Below, piece after piece: positions 1-5,416 of a stretch of DNA of 5,416 bases. The DNA lies in assembly GCA_937950385.1 (NCBI GenBank), contig CALFEA010000233.1, positions 1 to 5,416 of the forward strand, read 5' to 3'. The stretch comes from an uncultured Altererythrobacter sp. GTDB taxonomy: Bacteria > Pseudomonadota > Alphaproteobacteria > Sphingomonadales > Sphingomonadaceae. Numbering within the stretch: position 1 is the first letter of the stretch; each line of letters opens with the position of its first letter. A model generated the notes under the pieces. It saw only the letters and a program-made list of their open reading frames with translations. It was not told the DNA's origin and did no database searches. The translations under genes were made by a program, and so were the position numbers.

Positions 1-177
1 GCCATTTGGATAACGGCGCAAAGCGTGTTCTCCACGAAAACGTGCTGACGTATGACCTTTTTCATAAGGGTAGTTGAGCGTCACCTTCGGCTTGAAGAAA
101 TACTTCAGGGTCAGCGCATGCGCCTTGAGAAATTCCCATAGGGTGAAGGATTTTATGAGCTGGGTTACGGTTGTCAT
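1..177 (-). CDS. nuoI: NADH-quinone oxidoreductase subunit I (NuoI, 23 kDa ferredoxin-like subunit), 3'-truncated by window edge
   Basis: The first 59 codons of NuoI are visible. NuoI is the TYKY-type subunit that carries the two 4Fe-4S clusters N6a and N6b, connecting NuoG to the terminal cluster N2 in NuoB. The visible part has an amphipathic N-terminal helix ([20 protein letters not shown]) that normally anchors the subunit on the membrane. The diagnostic segment [15 protein letters not shown] (27-41) follows, then [13 protein letters not shown] (47-59). The cysteine motifs follow directly after this in the family and lie beyond the window, so cluster ligands cannot be checked. The start ATG at 177-175 shares its A with the nuoH TAA (TAATG). 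Only a weak GGGG (184-187), about 6 bases upstream, can serve as ribosome site, so translation probably depends on coupling to nuoH. Confidence 0.96.
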   Translation of the reverse strand, partial: MTTVTQLIKSFTLWEFLKAHALTLKYFFKPKVTLNYPYEKGHTSARFRGEHALRRYPNG

Positions 178-1253
178 TATAAGCCCCAATCAAACAAACG
201 AAATTGCTCGCCCAAGTGGCCTGAGGCCATAAGCCAACCGCTAATCACTGCGACGAAGATAAGGCTCATCGGCAGGAATACTTTCCAGCCCAAGCGCATC
301 AATTGGTCGTAGCGGTAGCGCGGCACGGTTGCCCAAATCCAGCTGAACATGAAGAAGAACATGAAGGTCTTCAGCAAGAACCAGACGATGCCCGGCACAT
401 AATAGAGCGGCGCCCATTCCACCGGCGGCAACCATCCACCAAAGAACAGCAGCGTACACAGCGAACACATGAGCAAAATATTTGCATATTCACCCAGCCA
501 GAACAGCGCGAAGGACATGGAGGAATATTCGGTTTGATACCCTGCGACCAGCTCTGATTCTGCTTCGGTCAAATCGAACGGCGCGCGCGCAGTTTCTGCC
601 AATGCAGAGATGAAGAATACCACAAACATGGGGAACAAGAGCGGGTTAAAGAAGAATCCATTGACGAAGCCGAACCCGTGTCCCTGCTGCGCCATGACAA
701 TACCGCTCATATTGAACGTCTTGGCATAGAGAACCACGCATACCAGCACGAAACCGATGGACACCTCATAGGAAATCATCTGCGCGGCCGCGCGCATGGC
801 GGAGAAGAACGGGTATTTCGAGTTACTCGCCCAACCGCTCATCACCACGCCATAAACGCCCAGCGAACTCACCGCGAGCACGTAGAGCAGTCCAACATTG
901 ATATCGGCCAGCACCACGCCCGCATCGAACGGGATCACCGCCCATGCCAATAGCGCAACGGTAAACGTGATAATCGGCGCAATAAGGAAGATACCCTTGT
1001 TGGCCGCGCTTGGAATGATCGTCTCTTGAAGGAAGACTTTGAGGCCATCGGCAAAGCTTTGCAGCAAGCCAAACGGGCCGACCACATTGGGTCCGCGCCG
1101 CATCATAATTGCGCCCAAAACCTTGCGATCAACATAGATCACCATGGCCACCGCCAGCATCAGCGGCAGAGCAATCAACAAAATGCCGGAGACTGTGGCG
1201 GTAAACCACGCCCATTCGTAATTCATGCCGAGGGATTGGAAGAATTCGGTCAC
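177..1253 (-). CDS. nuoH: NADH-quinone oxidoreductase subunit H (NuoH/ND1-type, quinone-site membrane subunit)
   Basis: NuoH is the membrane subunit that forms the ubiquinone chamber with NuoB and NuoD and links redox chemistry to the proton-pumping arm. The 358-residue product is of normal size with about eight hydrophobic helices (roughly 17-41, 87-108, 119-140, 157-178, 203-221, 247-275, 285-309, 327-345). Family blocks are [20 protein letters not shown] (42-61), [11 protein letters not shown] (62-72), [16 protein letters not shown] (152-167), the acidic quinone-side loop around 219-243 ([20 protein letters not shown]), and [18 protein letters not shown] (311-328). The start is the GTG at 1253, supported by AAAGGA 8 bases upstream; the only close alternative, the ATG at 1226 (residue 10), lacks a ribosome site. 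In the loop, A222 and T229 replace the usual Asn and Pro of ETNR...DLPE. The GTG overlaps the orf90 stop by four bases, and the TAA shares one base with the nuoI ATG. Confidence 0.98.
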   Translation of the reverse strand: MTEFFQSLGMNYEWAWFTATVSGILLIALPLMLAVAMVIYVDRKVLGAIMMRRGPNVVGPFGLLQSFADGLKVFLQETIIPSAANKGIFLIAPIITFTVALLAWAVIPFDAGVVLADINVGLLYVLAVSSLGVYGVVMSGWASNSKYPFFSAMRAAAQMISYEVSIGFVLVCVVLYAKTFNMSGIVMAQQGHGFGFVNGFFFNPLLFPMFVVFFISALAETARAPFDLTEAESELVAGYQTEYSSMSFALFWLGEYANILLMCSLCTLLFFGGWLPPVEWAPLYYVPGIVWFLLKTFMFFFMFSWIWATVPRYRYDQLMRLGWKVFLPMSLIFVAVISGWLMASGHLGEQFRLFDWGL

Positions 1254-1522
1254 TGCGCCGATCCTTTCATCTTGTCATAGATCGCGATGAGGACATGAAG
1301 AAATGCGCCGCTCGAAAGCATGTAAGCAGCCTCAGCAACACCCCAATAAAGGGCGGTCGACCGGGACATAAACCTCATCTGGCTAAATTCGTCTCCACCT
1401 GTTGCAAACTGCATAGATGCCTCAGCAACGCTCCACTCATTGTAAAAACGCCATCCGCCTAAAATCAAAGCAAGCGCGTAAAAAACGAATGGCAAACGCC
1501 GAACGAACTGAGGAAGCTGCAT
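1250..1522 (-). CDS. Unnamed 90-residue membrane protein between nuoG and nuoH (orf90)
   Basis: This small gene exactly fills the space between nuoG and nuoH. I place the start at the ATG at 1522 (TGATG with the nuoG stop). A GTG three bases earlier (1525) is in frame and would add one residue. A strong AAGGAGG (1533-1539) precedes both, with 10 bases to the ATG and 7 to the GTG; the nuoF/nuoG junction has the same 10-base spacing before an ATG. The protein has a short basic N-terminus ([10 protein letters not shown]), a hydrophobic helix at about 11-25, a polar middle (26-55) with acidic and Met/Ser/Arg residues, a second hydrophobic segment at about 57-82 ([20 protein letters not shown] and onward), and a basic tail DKMKGSAQ. 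Two membrane helices are likely. There are no cysteines, so it binds no iron-sulfur cluster. Its TGA lies inside the nuoH start (GTGA). I do not recognise a named family. A complex I-related role is inferred from tight coupling alone. Confidence 0.85.
   Translation of the reverse strand: MQLPQFVRRLPFVFYALALILGGWRFYNEWSVAEASMQFATGGDEFSQMRFMSRSTALYWGVAEAAYMLSSGAFLHVLIAIYDKMKGSAQ
1262..1267 (-). promoter_or_regulatory. Ribosome binding site that fixes the nuoH GTG start
   Basis: The sense strand reads AAAGGA, 8 bases before the GTG at 1253, inside the last codons of orf90 (M-K-G-S). The next in-frame ATG at 1226 has no purine-rich site before it, which favours the GTG start and a 358-residue NuoH. 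Confidence 0.7.
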
Positions 1523-3537
1523 CACTCTGCCGCCTCCTTCAGCTCATCACCATTCAGCAGTTCGTCACTGCATTGCTGCATCACCGCGCTGGCCCGCGCA
1601 ATGGAATTGGTGAGATAGAAATCCTTAATCGGATAGGCCTCAATAACACCATCCGCTTTGGCTTTCGTATCAACTTTTGGCATCTTTCCGAGATTAGCTA
1701 CGGCCTCTTCGCCGAGCGCTGGAACATCTTTCGCCATTGCCGCCTGCAATTCAGCGAAACTATCAAAGCCGACATCAACTTTAAGCGCATCTGCCAGAGC
1801 GCGCAGGATCGTCCAATCCTCCCGCGCATCACCGGGCGCAAACACGGCCTTTTCGGCGAATTGCACTCGCCCTTCTGTGTTTACGTAAGTGCCGTCTTTT
1901 TCCGCATAAGATGCCGCGGGCAAAATAATATCCGCCGCATGCGCGCCTTTGTCACCATGGTGGCCGATATAGACCTTCAGACTGTCGGCAAATGGCTCAA
2001 AATCCATCTCATCCGCGCCGAGCGATAGCAGGACTTTAGGAGCCGCTTTGGCGATATCCGCCATACCGCCTTTTTGCGCGTAACCTAGCATTAGACCGCC
2101 CATGCGCGCAGCTGAGAAGTGCAGAACGTTGAAACCGTTCCAATCCTTAGTGACTACACCAAGCTTATCAGCCGCTGCCAGCGCGCCGCCAAGCGCGCCT
2201 TTCGCCAAAGCCGCTCCGCCCAATATCATTGCAGGGCGATCCGCCGCTTTGAACGCGTCTTTTAGCGTCTTTGGAAGCTTGGACAGAACGCTGAGATCAT
2301 TGCCAAGGAATGTCGCAGGATAAGTCGTTTCCCATTCTGGGCCCACGACGAACACTTTCGCCCCAGCCATCGCTGCCTTGCGAATGCGAGCGTTCACCAA
2401 TGCTGCTTCCCAGCGGACATGGCTGCCAACAATCAGGATCGCATCAGCTGTTTCAATGCCGGAAAAGCCAGTGTTGAAATTGACCGCAGCCAAAGAGGGT
2501 ACGTCATAATCCATACCAGTCTGGCGACCTTCGAGCAATTCCGAGCCGCATGCTTTTAGCAAAGCCTTGGCTGCAAACATCGTCTCACAATCGACCAGAT
2601 CGCCTGCAACCGCTGCGATGCTCTTGGGCGCGTCTTGGAGTTGAGCCGCGATGGCCTTGAAAGCCTCGTCCCAGCCTGCTTCAACCAAGCCGCCCTTCTT
2701 ACGCATGAACACCTTATCGAGGCGGCGCTTGGTCAGGCCATCAACCTGATAGCGCGCTTTGTCCGAGATCCACTCTTCATTCACATCATCATTGATACGC
2801 GGGAGGGCCCGCATAACTTCGCGGCCTCGGCTATCCAGACGGATATTCGCGCCAACCGCATCGGACACATCAATGCTGAGCGTCTTCTTCAACTCCCAAG
2901 GCCGCGCCTCAAACGCGTAAGGCCGTGACGTCAAAGCACCAACGGGGCAAAGATCGATTACATTCGCGGACAATTCGTGCGCAGCTGCCTTCTCCAAATA
3001 GGTCGTGATTTGCATATCTTCGCCGCGATAAAGCGCGCCGATTTCATCCACGCCAGCCACTTCTTCAGAGAAGCGCACACAGCGGGTGCAGTGAATGCAG
3101 CGCGTCATCGTGGTGCTGATCAGCGGGCCCATGTTTTTGGACGTGACAGCGCGGCGATGTTCTTTTGTGCGCGATGTGCCGCGCCCATAAGCCACCGATT
3201 GATCCTGCAAATCACACTCACCGCCTTGATCGCAAATCGGGCAATCCAATGGGTGATTGATCAGCAGGAATTCCATCACGCCTTCGCGGGCCTTTTTGAC
3301 CATTGGCGTGTCGGTACGGATTTCCTGACCTTCTGCCACCGGCAATGCGCAGGATGCCTGCGGCTTAGGCGGGCCAGGCTTCACTTCAACAAGACACATC
3401 CGGCAATTGCCAGCGATGCTCAGGCGTTCATGGTAACAAAAACGCGGAATTTCTTTACCCGCAAGTTCCGCCGCCTGCAGCACAGTTGCGCCTGCGGGGA
3501 CTTCAAGCTCTTGTCCATCTACGGTGACTTTAGGCAT
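1522..3537 (-). CDS. nuoG: NADH-quinone oxidoreductase subunit G (NuoG, 75 kDa iron-sulfur subunit)
   Basis: NuoG is the peripheral-arm subunit that wires electrons from NuoF toward NuoI. At 671 residues it has the short alphaproteobacterial/mitochondrial-type length. An N-terminal 2Fe-2S ferredoxin domain (about 1-78) holds N1b ligands C34, C45, C48 and C63. The next segment has the N5 site with its histidine ligand, H95, C99, C102 and C108 (HPLDCPICDQGGECDLQD). N4 follows with C147, C150, C153 (RCIHCTRCVRF) and C197 (DLCPVGAL). From about 215 onward is a molybdopterin-oxidoreductase-like domain with no visible cofactor ligand, as is usual for this subunit. Conserved landmarks are ADIILPAASYAEKDGTYVNT (about 535-554) and the C-terminal IKDFYLTNSIARASAVM (637-653). 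No cysteine set for the N7 cluster of E. coli-type NuoG is present. The ATG at 3537 overlaps the nuoF TAA, and the final codons (KEAAE, stop TGA) contain the ribosome site of the next gene. Confidence 0.98.
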   Translation of the reverse strand: MPKVTVDGQELEVPAGATVLQAAELAGKEIPRFCYHERLSIAGNCRMCLVEVKPGPPKPQASCALPVAEGQEIRTDTPMVKKAREGVMEFLLINHPLDCPICDQGGECDLQDQSVAYGRGTSRTKEHRRAVTSKNMGPLISTTMTRCIHCTRCVRFSEEVAGVDEIGALYRGEDMQITTYLEKAAAHELSANVIDLCPVGALTSRPYAFEARPWELKKTLSIDVSDAVGANIRLDSRGREVMRALPRINDDVNEEWISDKARYQVDGLTKRRLDKVFMRKKGGLVEAGWDEAFKAIAAQLQDAPKSIAAVAGDLVDCETMFAAKALLKACGSELLEGRQTGMDYDVPSLAAVNFNTGFSGIETADAILIVGSHVRWEAALVNARIRKAAMAGAKVFVVGPEWETTYPATFLGNDLSVLSKLPKTLKDAFKAADRPAMILGGAALAKGALGGALAAADKLGVVTKDWNGFNVLHFSAARMGGLMLGYAQKGGMADIAKAAPKVLLSLGADEMDFEPFADSLKVYIGHHGDKGAHAADIILPAASYAEKDGTYVNTEGRVQFAEKAVFAPGDAREDWTILRALADALKVDVGFDSFAELQAAMAKDVPALGEEAVANLGKMPKVDTKAKADGVIEAYPIKDFYLTNSIARASAVMQQCSDELLNGDELKEAAE
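1533..1539 (-). promoter_or_regulatory. Strong ribosome binding site of orf90 within the end of nuoG
   Basis: The sense strand reads AAGGAGG, close to a full Shine-Dalgarno match, lying in the codons for K-E-A near the NuoG C-terminus. It is 10 bases from the ATG at 1522 and 7 bases from the alternative GTG at 1525. Such a strong site before a 90-codon ORF is good evidence that orf90 is translated. Confidence 0.8.
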
Positions 3538-4832
3538 TATTCCGCTGCCTCCGCAAATTGTGCATTATGTTCGTGGATACGCTTTTCCAGCTCTGGGCGG
3601 AAATGGCGGATCAACCCCTGGATCGGCCACGCCGCTGCATCACCCAGCGCGCAAATCGTATGACCTTCAACCTGCTTGGTCACTTCATGCAGCATGTCGA
3701 TCTCTTCAATCGCAGCGTCACCAGTGCGAAGCCGCTCCATCATGCGCCACATCCAGCCCGTACCCTCGCGGCACGGCGTGCATTGGCCGCAGCTTTCATG
3801 CTTGTAGAAATAGGAGAGCCGCGAAATCGCACGGACGATATCGGTGGACTTATCCATCACAATCACCGCCGCTGTACCGAGGCCTGACCCAAGTTCTTTG
3901 AGCCCGTCAAAATCCATCGGCGCAGAGCGGATTTGCTCAGCTGGCACGAGAGGCACGGAAGAACCTCCCGGAATTACCGCCAGCAGATTGTCCCACCCGC
4001 CGGTAATACCGCCGCAATGTTTCTCGATAAGCTCCTCAAACGGAATGCTCATCTCTTCCTCAACAACGCATGGCTTTTCAACATGACCGCTGATCTGGAA
4101 CAATTTCGTGCCGTGATTGCCTTCGCGCCCAAAACTAGAAAACCAGCTCGCGCCGCGCCGCAGGATCGTTGGCACAACAGCGATAGACTCAACATTATTG
4201 ACCGTGGTTGGGCAGCCATAAAGACCCGCGCCTGCTGGGAATGGCGGTTTTAGCCTCGGTTGGCCTTTTTTACCCTCAAGGCTTTCAATCATCGCGGTTT
4301 CTTCACCGCAAATATACGCTCCGGCGCCGCGGTGCATAAAGACGTCAAAGTCATAGCCGGAACCAGAAGCATTCTTGCCGATCAAACCGGCGGCATTCGC
4401 TTCATCAATCGCTTTTTGTAGCGCCTGCGCCTCGCGGATATATTCGCCGCGAATGTATATGTAAGCTGCCCGCGCTCGCATAGCGAAGCCAGCGACCAAT
4501 GCGCCTTCGATCAATTTGTGCGGATCATGGCGCAGGATTTCGCGGTCTTTGCACGAACCCGGCTCAGATTCGTCAGCATTGATAACGAGGAAGCTTGGCC
4601 GGCCGTCTTTGCTTTCTTTCGGCATGAAAGACCATTTGAGGCCGGTCGGAAAGCCTGCCCCGCCCCGTCCGCGCAGGCCTGATGCCTTCATCTCATCGAT
4701 GATTGCGTCATTGCCGCGTGCGATCAGCGCCTTGGTATTGTCCCAATCGCCGCGCTTTTGCGCCGCTTTTAGACCAGCGGATTGATAGCCGTAGACATTG
4801 GTGAAAATCCGGTCCTTATCAGCCAAGCTCAT
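3537..4832 (-). CDS. nuoF: NADH-quinone oxidoreductase subunit F (NuoF, FMN/NADH-binding 51 kDa subunit)
   Basis: NuoF is the subunit where NADH reduces FMN, passing electrons through 4Fe-4S cluster N3 to NuoG on the cytoplasmic tip of complex I. The 431-residue product is a normal full length. Seen in order are the glycine-rich nucleotide/FMN region [16 protein letters not shown] (52-67), [15 protein letters not shown] (85-99), YIYIRGEY (124-131), [19 protein letters not shown] (169-187), a SLBB-like middle part, and the N3 ligands C348, C351, C354 ([12 protein letters not shown]) and C394 ([16 protein letters not shown]). The start is the ATG at 4832: it has an AAGGGA ribosome site 7 bases upstream, gives the family N-terminus [12 protein letters not shown], and overlaps the orf48 stop. 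The frame stays open 30 codons further upstream, but that stretch is Arg/His-rich shadow sequence inside orf48. The TAA stop shares a base with the nuoG ATG. A serine (S93) stands where threonine is common in DESEPGTCKDR, a conservative change. Confidence 0.98.
   Translation of the reverse strand: MSLADKDRIFTNVYGYQSAGLKAAQKRGDWDNTKALIARGNDAIIDEMKASGLRGRGGAGFPTGLKWSFMPKESKDGRPSFLVINADESEPGSCKDREILRHDPHKLIEGALVAGFAMRARAAYIYIRGEYIREAQALQKAIDEANAAGLIGKNASGSGYDFDVFMHRGAGAYICGEETAMIESLEGKKGQPRLKPPFPAGAGLYGCPTTVNNVESIAVVPTILRRGASWFSSFGREGNHGTKLFQISGHVEKPCVVEEEMSIPFEELIEKHCGGITGGWDNLLAVIPGGSSVPLVPAEQIRSAPMDFDGLKELGSGLGTAAVIVMDKSTDIVRAISRLSYFYKHESCGQCTPCREGTGWMWRMMERLRTGDAAIEEIDMLHEVTKQVEGHTICALGDAAAWPIQGLIRHFRPELEKRIHEHNAQFAEAAE
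3548..3552 (-). promoter_or_regulatory. Ribosome binding site of nuoG within the end of nuoF
   Basis: The sense strand reads GGAGG with 10 bases before the nuoG ATG at 3537. It is embedded in the codons for the NuoF C-terminal residues AEAAE, so the last NuoF residues and the nuoG translation signal share the same bases. Confidence 0.75.
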
Positions 4833-4975
4833 GACAAAGTCCCTTGCGAATAGAAATATGCGCCGCCGACAAGAATGGCTGCGATGACGCCGAATTTGAT
4901 CATGCCTTTGATGACCTTCCAAGCAAGTGCTGCAAGGCCGAGCGCGATGAGAATGGTGATCCAGTCAAATTCCAT
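4829..4975 (-). CDS. Unnamed 48-residue membrane protein between nuoE and nuoF (orf48)
   Basis: This short ORF fills the whole gap between nuoE and nuoF. It starts at the ATG at 4975-4973, which shares its A with the nuoE stop, and ends in a TGA that overlaps the nuoF start (ATGA). A purine-rich GAGG lies about 9 bases upstream, within the last nuoE codons. The protein begins [20 protein letters not shown], a hydrophobic stretch at residues 5-19. A short cationic linker follows (K20, K23, K27), then a second hydrophobic stretch (about 28-42, [14 protein letters not shown]) and a short polar tail. It could be a small two-helix hairpin or a single bent membrane helix. I see no cysteine, cofactor motif or signal-peptidase site. 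The exact fit between two genes, overlap at both ends and membrane-type composition argue that it is translated. I do not recognise a named family. A role as a complex I accessory or assembly protein is inferred from position only. Confidence 0.8.
   Translation of the reverse strand: MEFDWITILIALGLAALAWKVIKGMIKFGVIAAILVGGAYFYSQGTLS
4840..4845 (-). promoter_or_regulatory. Ribosome binding site that fixes the nuoF start
   Basis: The sense strand reads AAGGGA, 7 bases before the ATG at 4832. It lies inside the coding sequence of orf48, in its Q-G-T codons. No similar site precedes the upstream in-frame ATG at 4922, so it supports the 431-residue NuoF over a 461-residue version. Confidence 0.75.
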
Positions 4976-5416
4976 CACCACGCCCCTCGGTAATCATGGT
5001 TTTTCTTGACCATGTCGGTGAGCGTGGTTGGACCGCCGGATGGTTCGGACGTGTGCCGCCCGGGTTCCTGCGTGCCCGTTTTGATTTTCTCACCCGCAGC
5101 AAGCGCATCCAAAACCGTATCGAGGCGATCCGGCGTCAAATCTTCGAAATTGTCGTCGTTAATTTGAACCATGGGAGCGGTGGCGCAATTGCCCATGCAC
5201 TCAACCTCGGTCAGGGTCCAAAGACCGTCTTCGGAGACTTCGCCTTTGGCCATACCACGCTTCTTACAAGCGGAGATGATATCGTCTGAGCCGCGCAGCA
5301 TGCAGGGCGTGGTGCCGCAGACTTGCACGTGGAATTTCCCGACCGGCTTCATATTATACATGAAATAGAAGGTTGCGACTTCGAGCACGCGGATCACTGG
5401 CACATCAATATAGGCC
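4975..5416 (-). CDS. nuoE: NADH-quinone oxidoreductase subunit E (NuoE, 24 kDa 2Fe-2S subunit), 5'-truncated by window edge
   Basis: This is the thioredoxin-like 2Fe-2S subunit of the complex I NADH dehydrogenase module; it carries cluster N1a beside the FMN of NuoF. 146 residues are visible, and roughly the first third of the usual protein lies beyond the window. The frame stays open to the edge (A-Y-I-D-V-P-V-I-R-V), so the GTG at 5403 is an internal valine codon and not the start. Recognisable blocks are IRVLEVATFYFMYNMKPVGK and the cluster ligands in CGTTPC (visible residues 33 and 38) and ECMGNC (73 and 77), the family's CX4C...CX3C pattern. The C-terminal tail ends with a Ser/Pro/Gly-rich GGPTTLT segment typical of alphaproteobacterial NuoE. 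Its TGA stop shares one base with the ATG of the next gene (TGATG). Identification is secure; the missing N-terminus is purely a window effect. Confidence 0.97.
   Translation of the reverse strand, partial: AYIDVPVIRVLEVATFYFMYNMKPVGKFHVQVCGTTPCMLRGSDDIISACKKRGMAKGEVSEDGLWTLTEVECMGNCATAPMVQINDDNFEDLTPDRLDTVLDALAAGEKIKTGTQEPGRHTSEPSGGPTTLTDMVKKNHDYRGAW
4983..4988 (-). promoter_or_regulatory. Probable ribosome binding site of orf48 within the end of nuoE
   Basis: The sense strand reads GAGGGG in the codons for the final R-G-A of NuoE. Its GAGG core lies about 9 bases before the orf48 ATG at 4975. It is less canonical than the orf90 site but in the expected place. Confidence 0.55.

Noticed and set aside
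1417..2028. 203-codon open frame on the plus strand opposite nuoG and orf90
   Set aside because: It is antisense to confirmed coding sequence, has no recognisable domain and crosses the nuoG/orf90 boundary. It is a shadow frame.
2838..2900. Possible loss of an iron-sulfur cluster (N7) in NuoG
   Set aside because: The N7 ligands are absent, but this is normal for the alphaproteobacterial and mitochondrial form of NuoG and not a defect.
2977..3663. 228-codon open frame on the plus strand opposite nuoG and the end of nuoF
   Set aside because: Its product is rich in His, Arg, Cys and Phe with no recognisable domain, and it lies antisense to well-conserved NuoG coding sequence. It is a shadow frame.
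4833..4922. A 30-residue N-terminal extension of NuoF from an ATG at 4922
   Set aside because: It is Arg/His-rich, unlike any NuoF N-terminus, lies out of frame inside orf48 and has no good ribosome site. The ATG at 4832 has AAGGGA and gives the family start.
5401..5403. GTG at 5403 as the nuoE start
   Set aside because: The frame continues upstream with NuoE-like residues (AYIDVPVIRV) to the window edge, so it is an internal Val codon.
1..5416. Search for a defence system, mobile element, CRISPR array, RNA gene or other non-Nuo system
   Set aside because: Essentially every base is accounted for by overlapping genes of one complex I operon. No long repeats, integrase or transposase motifs, or structured non-coding stretches were seen on either strand.

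Overview
The window is an internal piece of a type-I NADH dehydrogenase (respiratory complex I, Nuo) operon, read entirely from the minus strand. In transcription order, from high to low coordinates, it holds: the C-terminal part of nuoE (cut by the window edge at 5416), an unnamed 48-residue membrane protein (orf48), nuoF, nuoG, an unnamed 90-residue membrane protein (orf90), nuoH, and the first 59 codons of nuoI (cut at base 1). nuoE and nuoI are truncated only by the window limits. No frameshift, insertion sequence, RNA gene, CRISPR array, promoter or terminator is visible, and no stretch between genes is long enough to hold one.

Subunit sequence, gene order and moderate GC (roughly mid-50s % by eye) point to an alphaproteobacterium. 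NuoH and NuoE resemble the sphingomonad/erythrobacter type from memory, so Sphingomonadales is my best guess, but that is inference without a database search. NuoE, NuoF and NuoG are separate genes, NuoG is short (671 aa) and lacks ligands for the extra N7 cluster, and NuoI begins like alphaproteobacterial and mitochondrial-type NuoI. All of this fits the alphaproteobacterial and mitochondrial lineage of complex I.

The genes together encode the NADH-oxidising tip (NuoE with the N1a 2Fe-2S cluster; NuoF with FMN, the NADH site and the N3 4Fe-4S cluster), the long electron wire (NuoG with N1b, N4 and N5), the membrane subunit at the quinone site (NuoH), and the start of the connecting ferredoxin-like subunit (NuoI, normally with N6a and N6b). 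Electrons pass NADH to FMN, through the cluster chain, to ubiquinone near NuoH.

The layout is extremely compact. All six gene junctions are stop/start overlaps of 1 or 4 bases (TGATG, ATGA, TAATG, GTGA). Several Shine-Dalgarno sequences lie inside the last codons of the upstream gene, suggesting translational coupling. The most noteworthy content is the two small unnamed membrane proteins embedded in this chain. Both are translationally linked to complex I subunits, which makes them candidate accessory subunits or assembly factors. The rest is ordinary core metabolism, and I see no sign of an unrelated novel system.
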